DNA of 64,000 nucleotides from Liolophura sinensis. Lineage: Eukaryota > Mollusca > Polyplacophora > Chitonida > Chitonidae. The notes beneath the pieces are model-generated. The model was not told the DNA's origin, did no database searches, and saw nothing but the letters and a program-made list of their open reading frames with translations. Below, piece after piece: positions 25,828-37,928 of the stretch (positions are counted from its first letter, which is position 1; each line of letters opens with the position of its first letter). The stretch spans positions 40,227,187 to 40,291,186 of the forward strand of contig NC_088301.1 of assembly GCF_032854445.1 (NCBI RefSeq), read 5' to 3'. A program made the translations under genes and the position numbers.

Positions 25828-28738
25828 AATGGTTCACCTCCAGGAGAGAACTCAAAAGAGTTGTTACAGAACAAAATCCATGTTTTGATTATTTGTGTCT
25901 GGAGCTCGTTCTGGATAAAGCCCTCACAGTTTATAGAAGCAAAATACAAAAGTATAAATATCTAGGTCACACCTCTTCGATCGATTCCTGCCAACGTGCG
26001 TGCATATACATAACATATAAACAGATGTTGGGTCATGTTGTTTATCACATGATGTTGTTTTCATGTGGTTGTTGCTAGGTGCATGGGAAAAGGCGACAAT
26101 GGCTCCCGAGATTCGTGCGTTCAGTTTTAGCACCTCAACTCAGTGCGCGTTGTTCGTTCCTTACCTTTATTAATTAATTGGCCGGTTTTCATTACTGACA
26201 GGTGGGAGAATCCGTCGGGTGATTGTCGAGTTCTAACCTAGAGTCCACTCAGAGCCAATCCTATAATATCGATCTTGTTTACACCGTGATAGAACCATTT
26301 CCTATCAGCAAACTACGCAGTTCTGTATATGCGTGGTGCCAATGCCACGTCATACCGCGTAATACACTGATCCATATAAGAAGTCGGACAAAGTTTCATT
26401 TAAGTAGAATTGCAAGTATTTTGGAATACCTAGGAATTGTGGACTCATTTCTATTGTTCTGAAAGCTTCTGAATCACATATGGTGGAATCATTGGGTTTA
26501 CTATTGCGTGCCAAACGTCTATGTAACATACGAATGGAAGTTCCCATAACATGATAATTAATTGATAAGTAATTAATGATAATTACGTTTATAAACCATT
26601 CGTCTCGGTGCAAAATATACTCGCGGCATATTTTTATCCATTTTGTTCATTCCTTAACAGCTTTTTCAGGTTTCCCAGCTGAAAGCTGCATGGGAGCCCG
26701 GACGATTAAATAATTGTTTTCCCACAGTGCTTTTGTCGTTTTTCTAGAAAACTGCGAAAAGCGGCTGTTTAAAGTTTAGAGCAAAATCTTTAATCATCTT
26801 CTTCTCAAGAACAAATGGCCGGATCCTTTTAAAATTTGATCTGCATGTAGAGCGATACAAGTTACATAAAATTTGAAGAAGACATTAAAATCAGCTAGAA
26901 ACTTTAGGTGCTCACCTTAATTTGGACAAATATATGAAATCATAAAAAGTTTTAATTTTGATATAAATTTGATGTATTCCAGTGTATTTCGGGCCGATGA
27001 TTCCAAATCTATTTATGTTTTTTTTAGCTATGTATGTAACGTTTTGAGACATAGTCAAAAACTAATCTCAAGGTTTTGAAGTTACTCGTAAGTGATTTCA
27101 GTTTCTTGTATTTGCATTCAATTATTGTAGCCCCCGTTTCTTGGAGGCTAACCGTTTCAATCAATAGTTTTCTCCCCCATTCTTTCACAAATAGAAATTT
27201 AACACCTTTCTTTTAGCCTATACCTATAGTGTAACTAGGTCATTATGTGCCCTTTAACTGCCTAGTTAATTGTCCATGCTTTATCCAAAAGCGGACTGAG
27301 AGTCTTAATACACCAGCAAGGCTGTGTTGCTGGTCGACTGTCACAACATTGTGAAGTCGCAAAGCGCTCTTTAGTAAAGCAGAAATTGAAAACCATTCGT
27401 AAAACGTACCACGAAAGATACTGTTCAACAACCTGTCTTTGTGGAGATCAAAACGATGAAAAAGTTCCAAAAAGAGGGACAAATTAAATCCATTGAACAT
27501 TTTATTCACACAAAATGGACAATAAACATCACGGCGGTGGAAAAGTTGACCTACAAAACGAATTTCAGTTATGTTCTACAATTCTCACACTGTTTTATGT
27601 CCGACAGTTCTCTTTGGGCGGCATCGAGGCTTATTCTTCGCATGAATCCACGTTTGGCATGCACATTTACTCCAGTACCATGTTTAGCATAGACACTTGT
27701 ACTCTGCACGAGCCACGTTTCCCGTGGACAGTTATACTCTGCATGAAGTCATTTTTGTACCTTTAGCCCGACGAAAGGATGAGATCGTGCTATTATCTCA
27801 TATGAAATGGGTGAAAAGTGTGAGCAGAACACGTTAGAGGAGAATGTACAGTTCTTCATATCGAGTTTCACGGCTTTGGGGGTGGGGGGGGGGGGGGGGT
27901 ATCCCATCGCCCAAGTGGTAGGTGGACTGATAAAATTTACACCACATGGGAATGTGTAAATAGACGTACGTACTTTACGTGTACACGTACGCAATCCCCT
28001 ACCCCAGACATGACCTTTAGTAGCATCTGTGGGGCAGACTTCCCTGCCCTCTATCCAGACACCAGAGTTTGCCCCTGCCCACGCCACCTGACTCACAACG
28101 ACTTCTGTTTGGAAACATGGGGCTATATTTGTACATATTAGCCGTGTAGGAATCTGGTCTGGCCGATAACATAAGAATAATCGGGAACCTTAAGGGCAAA
28201 TCGGAGAACAGAGTAGAGAAAAGTAGTTCCTAATACGTAAACACCAAAGTTACCCATCACCTAACTATATCTTCTTTCATAGCATAGCATCTAGTTATCG
28301 GGAATGCTGTCCCGTCAAAACACAAACCGGCACGCCTCGATCGGGCTGATAAAACGAAAACAGGCGATCCCTTGTGGTTATTGACGCTAGGTCACATCTT
28401 GATACCCTCTGCCTACGATAGAGAGAGGATGAATAGCAAATGTGGAGACGAAGCATCCTTTCTCTGTTCAACAGAACCCTCTTGTGCAGCTCGGTAGCCC
28501 AGTCAGAGGATGTCATTCAGGCTTCAGTGGCACTGCCGTTTAGTCTGTGATAATGACATACTTGGGTATTGGCATGTGGATGGAGGCCCTCTCTTTGTCT
28601 AAAGAAATTGATACCACATTCCTGATCCTATAACTGATGTTTTACAAACTTGACAAATCGTACTCCAGTGAATGAAGTTGTAAAATTTTGTGTATTACTG
28701 ACAGAACGGCTTCTTTTAATTTTAGGGAATTTAGGGGG

Positions 28739-28742
<4 letters not shown>
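25828..28742. other. No gene recognised
   Basis: AT-rich sequence with one poly-G tract. Overlapping frames at 27441-27766 and 27749-28199 show no domain; the latter is proline-rich only because it crosses the poly-G tract. Confidence 0.65.
27877..27899 (+). repeat. Poly-G tract
   Basis: An almost pure run of G interrupted by one T. Open frames through it read as poly-Pro or poly-Gly artefacts. Confidence 0.9.

Positions 28743-28809
<67 letters not shown>
28743..28809. repeat. (AT)n microsatellite
   Basis: Uninterrupted AT dinucleotides over about 66 bases. Confidence 0.98.
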
Positions 28810-28811
<2 letters not shown>

Positions 28812-29934
28812 CATACGTTAAACGAGCACAAACATTCGCCTACATGCATCTGGTCGAATAATAAAGATCTTCCTCCAATCTGAATAATGTTGCTGACATT
28901 ATTTCAAGGATAATCCATATATGTTAAACAAGTAGATGTTGACAGACATGGCCAAGGATATGAAATACCATGTCAAACTGGTATTATATGCTTTATCGTT
29001 AAATATCGACAGACATCTAGTGAAAACACAATTCACATTACTTCCACGGCCCAAGAAGAAACAAGCGCACGACAGAAATCAATACAATACAATAATGCGG
29101 TTCATTGAGAAAGAAAACAGTATATCTGATGTTTCGGTATACGCGAAACGATAACAACAAAGAACTTTCTTACGCCACTGGGTGTGGTGCAACGAAATTA
29201 TATGTATGGAATGTTCTGTACGAATTACACCGCACTTCACGGTCTCTTGCTATACAGTCGTTATGTTTATACATGTATGATTCATGTGTTATTGCAACGA
29301 AGTGGCCGTAAACATCACTTAGATCTGCAACGGACGGGTCAGAGAGTGGGACTATTAAATATACGAGTAGTGGTTGATCACGCACTGGCTGTCCGAGCAG
29401 AGTCCGATCAGTGAATGGTCGGAGCAGAGGCGTATTTTACTTTTCTAGTGAATCGTACAATCGCCGATGACCAACCCTTGTGAAGGCCGTGGTGACCAAT
29501 GGTGAGCTGTCCTAGATATGAGTCCATAACCATGGTATAGAGAGAGACAGGGTAACTGCGCACTTCTTCCGCGTCACAATCTATACAAAGTCGCTTAATT
29601 GGCTTCTGTGTGTGCTTAGCGACATCAGCCGCCATGTGACTAACGTAAACAAAACAAACAGTCAAAACACGTGTCGATGAAACCTGTGGTGCTAAAAATA
29701 GCACATCGCATGCAATTACAGACATGCAGTGTAGTTTATAGGCTTTTGGTTAATCATCGTCACGGGAAATGTTCCACATTATAGACCTCACGCCCAGGGA
29801 CCAGGAAGATCAATACGGCACGGGAGTTCGTGGAACATGTACCCGTAGCTCGTGCAGCCTCCCTTAAAACCCAACCGATTCATTTCCATGCATTAACTTG
29901 CCATAGCATGCCGAATTTCCGTTTGTTTTTGAAT

Positions 29935-30001
29935 GTTTCGTGGGTGCTTGAATGCATGTTTCGTGGGTGTTTGAATGCATGTTTCGTGGGTGTTTGAATG
30001 C
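29935..30001. repeat. Minisatellite, about 2.9 x 23 bp
   Basis: Units gtttcgtgggtgtttgaatg + cat begin at 29935, 29958 and 29981; the first has gcttg for gtttg. Low copy number and near identity suggest replication slippage. Confidence 0.9.
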
Positions 30002-31355
30002 TCCACAATCCCGTGACAACCACTGTTAGTCAAGAATTTCTCGGGCACACATATCTGCATTTGGATCGAAAACATATGCGAAAGTAATAATAAGCTTAGA
30101 ACGTTTATCCTTGGGATATTTAATACTCTTCGCGGAAGCAAATAGATTAACACTATACGCTATTATTAGTACATATTTCCTATAATCTTCCGGCGAAACC
30201 CCGGGAGTTAGGCTGTAATGCTATTACTTGACGGCTGGATACTCATGTCATTCTGCTGTGAAAGCTGAGAAAAACAAGCTATACACGTGTTATATTCTCC
30301 ATTCATGGAATATTGTCCAGATCGAAGTACAATATCGAAAAGTTAGCCGGTAGTGATAAATGCATTTAGGGATGGCCATGGGGTAACCATGCAAGTTCTG
30401 GGCATGCAGAGTGGGGGTGGGTGGCTTAGATATTGGTGTTGTCAGAAGGGCGGATTATATATACATCAAAATAAAAAAATATCTACATATAATCTTATAT
30501 ATTATAATCTATGTAAATGTGAAAGCACCCATATATTTCTCAACTGGTGTTATTCTCCTCACACCTGCAAAAACGATCCCCAGTCAACTTTTAACTCAAT
30601 GAAAATTAACATAAATGTAAGCCTATTCTTTTAATATTAATTTAATATAGAATGAACGCTTTTCTTCATACATTTTGGAAAACTGCTGTCCCGTTTAATT
30701 GAGTTTTACAGATAAGGTATACTCTGTGTAGCTGAAGAGATGTTCTCCGGTGTTATCTGCATGATTCTGCATTATATATATATATCCCCAAAAGCTAATT
30801 ACTGTATTTCAAATCTGCATGTATTATCTGGCGCGTGGCGTCTCGTGTGAACATTGTACTTTTTTTTTTACCCACAAACCATGACTAATTATACAAAATA
30901 TCAGGTGTACGAGAAGATATACATACCTGTGATTCTGTAAATGTAATAGATTTAGAAAGGTTTTGTTTCACAGGTGTACGGCTAAAGGCCATGTTTGCAC
31001 CGGTGACTTAAGAGTGCCATTCATGAATATTTAACGGAGAAATTGGTTTTAAGATGTTTATCTTAAATGTGCTATTAATATTAATTTGACCCGATATGGG
31101 ATCTGTATGCATGGTCAAGTGTGTGAAACCATATAGCAGTCTTCATGTAATTTCACACTGTCGCTATGCAAGACGCCATACACATTAAATATGCAAAATG
31201 TATATATTTTTTAATTCGCAAAATTTCTCACTTAATTAATCATTGAATTATAATCGCCTTTCACTTGTTTTTATTATGTATGCAATGGTTAACTTATACA
31301 CATTTCTTTATACCGTGAATATATCCAAGTTGCATGAAACATATATAGAGACATG

Positions 31356-31358
<3 letters not shown>

Positions 31359-31428
<70 letters not shown>
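31359..31428. repeat. (AT)n microsatellite
   Basis: Uninterrupted AT dinucleotides over about 70 bases, bordered by short ATATAG and ATTTGC sequence. Confidence 0.98.
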
Positions 31429-31431
<3 letters not shown>

Positions 31432-32103
31432 CATTCGCAAATTCATACATACATCCATCCACTAACAAAAAACTATATACATGTATCTATGAAGCTTTCA
31501 GAAATTCTAAACACTGTATATTAGTATCTACTATAAACGTGTGTGCCTTTTCTTTGACCACCGCTGTGCACAAACACTGATGTCTGTTTGAATATTTACA
31601 ACACAAGTCATCTTATACTAATGCTAAACGTGGGCAAGATTAAATATTGATCTTATTTTTAGACTATCACATGCAGCCGTGTTTACAAACATTTATATAC
31701 AATGGGCAGTCTGGTGTTTAGACGACGTTTTAACATGCACACATACCAGTTATGTTTGAGGTTTAGTGTATATATCCCCTTAGGGTAACGAGATTACGCG
31801 GAATTTACCGATTAACGTATTAATCCCCTTTGTGGACAACGATGGAACAATAGACGTTAAGGGACATGAAGCAGTCGAAACTATTCTTGGAATTTACGAA
31901 CGGCTTTTTATCGTTGGCTATAACACTTTCCATAGACTGGTTTTATCAGTTTAAGCCAACCTTCAATCTTGCAATGGTATGCAGTTTGTATAATCAGATA
32001 TTTCAAATATGCGCCAGACTGTAGCATGCGGGTGCAGACCCTAAGGTATGCATGGTATCCATTGTGGCGTTGTATCAAAAGACATAGAGTAGATGTGGGA
32101 GAA

Positions 32104-32136
32104 GAGGGGGTGTGGGGGGGAGGGGGGAGGGGGGGC
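32104..32136 (+). repeat. G-rich tract
   Basis: Blocks of five to seven G separated by TGT, A or AGG on the plus strand; fits a quadruplex pattern. Confidence 0.85.
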
Positions 32137-32630
32137 TGGCTCAAACGACAGCAACCATAAACACATTCTTCACCTTAGAACAATGCTGACTTTGTGGCAG
32201 GTCCATTCAGCTCGTTCCATAGACGTGACTCATATATAGGGCTATACATTGTAAAACAAAATCGTCTGCTTCACACGGAAAATAAAACTCGTTATATACC
32301 AGTGAACTCAACTATAACGCATTTGATTACATTGATATAGGTGGGTATATACACAAGTGAGTTTTATATATTCGTGAAAAGAACTCATATTTGGGAACAT
32401 ATTTTTATGGTTTACATGGTTTCATTTTTACATAACAAGTACAATAACATATACTTGAACACGGTCAAATTCCTTGTCTAAATTAAGAATTTGCACGTAA
32501 CCATTCAGTTTTATTATATTAATTATTAATTTAAAAACAATACAGTATATACCTACAAACATACATAAGGTATTGTAGATGATAAATTGTAGTCAATACT
32601 TGTTTATGCACGTCATACACTTACGTTAAA

Positions 32631-32777
32631 ACAGACATATACGTTGATAACGTTGAATGCGTATAATATATATATATATATACATATTTTTTAGCCTACA
32701 TGTATATATGTGTACATATGTATACATGATATTCCTGCAAAGGTATATGCACACGCATTCAACGTTATCAACGTATA

Positions 32778-32784
<7 letters not shown>
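32631..32784. repeat. Perfect 32-bp inverted repeat with 90-nt AT-rich loop
   Basis: Arms at 32631-32662 and 32753-32784 are exact reverse complements (left arm begins acagacatatacgttgataa). The loop holds an (AT)n run and 'tacatgtatatatgtgtaca'-like alternating sequence. The right arm runs straight into a (TG)n tract at about 32782-32813. An RNA copy would form a long perfect stem. No coding capacity and no clear target duplication are visible. Confidence 0.9.

Positions 32785-32813
<29 letters not shown>
32782..32813. repeat. (TG)n microsatellite
   Basis: About 16 TG units starting at the end of the right arm of the 32-bp inverted repeat. Alternating purine-pyrimidine sequence of this kind can adopt Z-DNA. 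Confidence 0.95.
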
Positions 32814-32814
<1 letters not shown>

Positions 32815-35769
32815 ATTGAAATTCGTATACCATATAGATGAAATACCGACACTTCAGTATTAGGAGATAAAGAAGGAAAGAGAGAGGTTACCCAGACCGG
32901 TGCTTAAAGTTTGGGTTATACACAGGCATTTGTGATACACCCCCAAGCTCATCAACTGGGCATTGGGATGGGCTATAATGTCGCGTGGGACGGTGATGTG
33001 GGACATTTTCTCACTCAAGGGGGATTATTAAGTATGAGGGTTTAGAACAATCAAATATATCAAATCAATTAAGTCAATCAAAGGAAAGTGTTGAAATGTA
33101 TACATGACAAGTTTACCTTTTCCATATGACTGCACGCAGAAATTAGGAATTAAGATATATTGTGTTGCCAAATATTAGACAACTTAATTACAGGGCAATA
33201 TATAACGGATAAAATAAAAAACAGATATGACGTTTTGGCAACATATATTATAATAACATCACGTTTTATATAAATAGGTAACAGATGGGTAGTTTATAGC
33301 AACCAGGGTGACATTTATGAACTTTCCACTTGATACAAACTTGCAAAAATATATTAACATATATCAAATATGACATAAGCGGACTAAATCTAGATACAAA
33401 AGAGAAAAAAAGCAGACACGGTGGGTAAATCTGACGATATATATCAGGACATGAATTCCACTAACCCACGATAGCATGAATACAAATTGTGTAGGCTCAT
33501 ATCCTGTATGTCAATATTTCCATTTCCTAGGTATAAAAAAGCAGTCGTGATTTGGGACATATATCTGACGTCACATTGTATCAGACTGAAAACCATGTAA
33601 GTATCTTGAATGAAAAAAGCGTTCAAATGTGGAAGATGCGCAGTTATAGGTTATGTTAAAGGAGAAGAAAACCTTTAAAAATGACACTAAAATGACAAAC
33701 TTGTTGAGTTCCTTTTATACGGCATATGCAAATCGAACTTCGTCGTCTAGCAATACAAGCCCCTCCACAAGCGAAAAAAATCAGGCCCCAATACCAAGTG
33801 GCAGTTTGAAATATTGGTTTATATGGTGGCTCATAGGAGTAAATGACGTCAGGATTGGTTTTCTTTCTTCAAAGTAGTTTACGATGAGGATCGGTCTATC
33901 AACGCATTTATAACTGCTGCTTTATGTAGTTTTGAATAAATATATTTACACTACAGGAACGTCCTCTGCACTGGCACCTATAGTGCAATTTTTCTCACGC
34001 GTTTTGCTCGGCTCAAAATAATCTTTAAAATAAATCCAACCACCTGGACATTTTTCATGGAGTTTGACATAAGTTCATTTTATTGTTTTCCTTTCTTTTT
34101 TTGAGAGTTACTTAGCCTAGGCGGTTTTTGAAGAACAAATGTTCATGCCACATATAATGAAATGATGGTCTTTTTTAAATAATTTTTCTGCAGCGTCGGT
34201 TTTGTATTTTCTCCATGCATGCAGCCATGGCTCCAATTGTCGTAAGGTTGTGAATTTTTATTATTTTTCAAAGATTTTGCTTTTCCAGACCACATGATAT
34301 AGTGTTATATATACCTGTTTTTCCAAACTGATAATGTGCCAAAATTACATAGTTTTATGTAGGTATGCTTGTTCTAACTTTCAGTACACATATAGAAGAA
34401 GCATATATTAGTATATACAGTTCTCTCATGAAAAGGCAAATCATCTACGGTGTATTTTGACACAAAGCGGACACATTTGTCTTCAAACACAATTTGTTTT
34501 TCTAATTTAGTGATTGTGTTTCAATGCGATGAAGTTGCAGTTCTATTCATCCCAAAAAACAAAATAATTAATATATTTGTACAATATATGCACTCATCAG
34601 AGTTGATTTATATATTTCATTATGTTTTATCGTCATTCCAAGATCATTTCACTTAGGACGGGTTGCAAGATTCATCAGTGACGGAAAGATAAGTAACCGT
34701 TGTAACCACCGACTTTGGCACGTTACTGACAATTCCCCAAAATCAGACGCACGCCTTTTTTCTGAGCCAAAGGCCTGATCAAAAAGTGTATGTATACATG
34801 TGAATAACATTGATTTCAATCGAAAGCAAGCCAGCGCGAATAGGCCGGCAAGTTTACCACCATGGCCATATATATATATATGGCGGGTCCATTACTAAGT
34901 ATATCTTTAGTAATACGCACTTGATGTGTTGGGGCACAAAGTGCTAAACTCATGTCCTATAGACTAAATTATCTGGAACATCGACCCTTGAAGAGGTTCA
35001 CGCGTTCCATTTTTATATGGGATGCAACCCTAATTCAGTCAGTACACTTATACATGGTTATAACGAAAGTTCGATGCCAAACCCCATTGGGAATGGGTAT
35101 ATAACTGATGCAACAGGAATACAGTGAAGAATCGGGACCTGCTTATCACATTTCTTTTTTTTTATATATTTAAAAACATAGGATAACCCAGATGTATATA
35201 GCTATTTCATGAAACGCATTCAGTTGTGTCGTTGAGGCATGTATGTAAATGACTCCCTGCTTTGTCACAGCTGTCACATTTAATCTGGTATTACCATACG
35301 ATAAAGACATGGCCACTCCACATTATTCGTGTCGGCTTACATGAGTTGGAAACCATTCCAAATTTGTTCTGTCCTTTCGACTCTTCTCGAAGCCAAATTT
35401 ACAAATTTATATGACGGTTTCTTGAACGAAAAGGTTGGCTTTGGAGATTAATTAGTCGTGCAAGCTTCATTTGCTTTCACCGATGACCGTCACGTGCATG
35501 ACCGTGATGTTTGATAATTATGCACGTGTGCACATCAAAGTTTAATCTCAGGCGCATCAGTCAGGCTGAGCTCGTTTCGCTGCGCATCGTCTTCAACTTG
35601 ACAAGAACCACGTGGTGCGCATGATACATTACGCACTCGATCGGCGGTCAAGAAAGCAAATCGAGAGTATGTAGTTGGTGTCATGTCGAAATGCCGGTGG
35701 ACATGGTTGCCGACCATGTTTTCCACGGTATAGGAATATATGACAAGTGCACTTTTCTCATAAAGACTG
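32814..35769. other. No gene recognised
   Basis: AT-rich, with short dinucleotide runs (34868-34881). The GC-richer patch around 35530-35730 keeps an open minus-strand frame of 63 codons with no recognisable product. Confidence 0.7.
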
Positions 35770-35853
35770 ATTGATTATTGTTGATTGCCATACTCAAGAA
35801 TTTACTTTAATTAGATTACGGTCATTATTATAGCTGGAGGACACCAGAGTGTC
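35770..35853 (-). mobile_element. Strongly diverged SINE family A fragment
   Basis: The segment 'gattgattattgttgattg' followed by 'ccatactcaagaatttactt', 'attacggtcattattatagc' and 'tggagga' aligns loosely to tail, 'gtactcaagaatatttcactt', 'acggcggccagcattatggt' and 'gggagga' of the family. Many substitutions make this an old copy. It is the weakest member of the set. Confidence 0.5.
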
Positions 35854-36143
35854 CAGATTTAACAAGATATTTTGAGAGTCATATACTTTCCCCTTTCCCA
35901 ACGTGTGACGTACAGACCTGTATGACATATAACTATAAATGTGGAAGACGATTGATCTTCAACTATAACACAACACAGGAAGATCTATATTTACTGTATG
36001 GAATATGGTACGTCTTATATATGTATCACAAAACACAGCTCGCTAATCTTGTGTATATATTTTGTCGAAAGGACAAGGAGGCTCTCGCTGGTACATTCCA
36101 CCATAATTGGTTACGCCGCTGCCTGGTCATGGGGTATCAGGCT

Positions 36144-36395
36144 ACTGAATACAGGTTCCCAAAGACCACTTGATATTGAAACACTGCATGGTCTTAAAAG
36201 TACAGGTTTATAAAGTTTTGGGTAACACTAAAATGAAACCTAGGCATCTTGGAACCTTGTGTAACTTTTACTGAATACAGGTTCCCAAAGACCACTTGAT
36301 ATTGAAACACTGTATGGTCTTAAAAGTATAGGTTTATTAAGTTTTGGGTAACACTAAAGTGAAACCTAGGCATCTTGGAACATTATGTAACTTTA
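36144..36395. repeat. Tandem duplication, 2 x 126 bp
   Basis: Two head-to-tail copies (36144-36269 and 36270-36395) both start actgaatacaggttcccaaa and end near gtaacttta, with only a few substitutions. Other sequences of this unit are not seen elsewhere in the window. A recent local duplication is the simplest reading. Confidence 0.92.
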
Positions 36396-36835
36396 TTAAC
36401 TATGCGTGCATGTCCCTTATTTATACCATGCAGTCTCTTCTGATATGTTAAGAAAATAAGTAAGGTATATTCAGGTACTGTGACCATAAGAGCCAATTGT
36501 GAGAGAAAAACTGGAAGTGACATATGACAAAATACAAATTAAGGTTTAGGCTACTTGTCGACTTAATAAGTGTTTGCATGCATGGGTTCGCACTAATATA
36601 TTTATATCTCTATATACATGGATCTACGAGTCGACCTCAACTGTGATGTACATTTGCATCTGAAAAGACCTTTGTCATCTTAATTCCGTCATTAATATTA
36701 TAACACTTTGCTAATATTAACTCACAAAGTTATAAATAAACCAAATAATATAAACGCTGCACACCTGTGCACTCGTTTTACCGCCATGCACCACGTTATC
36801 TGTCGGCACTACTTTGCCCTCTGACGGTAACGTGG

Positions 36836-36861
36836 CCAATCATCCAGAAAATGGCGGGAAA
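36836..36861 (+). promoter_or_regulatory. CCAAT box next to E2F-like site
   Basis: CCAAT at 36836-36840 (ggccaatca, a good NF-Y context) is followed 11 bases later by TGGCGGGAAA at 36852-36861, a canonical E2F-type site. A YY1-like ccgccatg lies upstream at 36781-36788. The surrounding 120 bases are GC-richer than average. The pair is typical of cell-cycle promoters, but no first exon could be identified on either side. Confidence 0.3.
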
Positions 36862-37875
36862 CACCAGACGGCCCACTAACCTCCGTGACCCTGGACTGAA
36901 AGCGATGCGCACAACAAGCGTGACATTTCAGGTTTGAATCAAGAGGAATTGTTCGTGAACTCAGGGCGACTTCAAGACCTGTATATTTTCACGCGGGCTT
37001 TCAAAACAGAACAAAAAAAAAGAGCACAAGAACGAAAGAAACACCTTCAATCAGAATTTTTTTGAGCTTTGATAGTCGGTGTGAATTATGGAGTCATGCC
37101 TCATCAAACATTCTTATATAATGCGAAAAAGTCTAAATTGCTACACAGATTACACGCGCCCGCGGCCGACTCGAGGACAGCGAGTGCACCTGGATTAGAC
37201 TGCAGGTGTTTGTTTCATACCACCCTTAGGGACGAAACCTGTGCATAATTCAAAATAATATCATGTTTGGAAAGCTCTTTGTTCGTGACTTCTCAAAAGT
37301 TAGCAGATACAGAATTCCAGCGTGGCCTAAACCCCAACCTTGGATTTTAATATTTATTATATAATACTTATACATAAATGCATATGTTTCATTTAAGTGT
37401 TACCCATTCTTTCAGTTCAACCAATTCCTTCCAGGGAAGCCAGTTAAGTTGTATAACATAACAAAAACCTCCTTTGAGCATATAAACCACAACATTAAAG
37501 ATTGCTGTTGAAAGTAGGCCTAAGTACATTGGTGTTGATGACATTGACAGAAAACAAGGTGTATCCTAGCGACAATTAAGAATGTCCGAATGCCTCCGCA
37601 AGGCTGAATACTTGTCATACTACATGTGCTTCATGCAATATCCCCGCTTCCCCAGCTGCAAGCGCCCATTTCTACTATTTTGCCCCGCGGCAGCTTGCTC
37701 ATAGAGGGCGAAACCAGAGGAGACAAAGCCGCTTGAGGGCGATACGCGGACATCCGATGATGCACGGTACTTTGACTGGAATTCAGTCGGGTTGTGTGTC
37801 GGATCGGTTTTCTGGGCAGGCAGACGCAGGACGGACCATGAATGGCGTTGTGGAGCTAACCGGGGTAGTTGAAGA

Positions 37876-37928
37876 TGGAGGGAGGGGGGTGGGGGGGGGG
37901 GGGTGGTGATGGAGTGGTGGGGGGGGGA
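37876..37928 (+). repeat. G-rich tract with quadruplex potential
   Basis: Runs of three to fourteen G separated by T, A or TGAT on the plus strand. Open frames here read as Gly- or Pro-rich low-complexity and are not genes. Confidence 0.9.
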
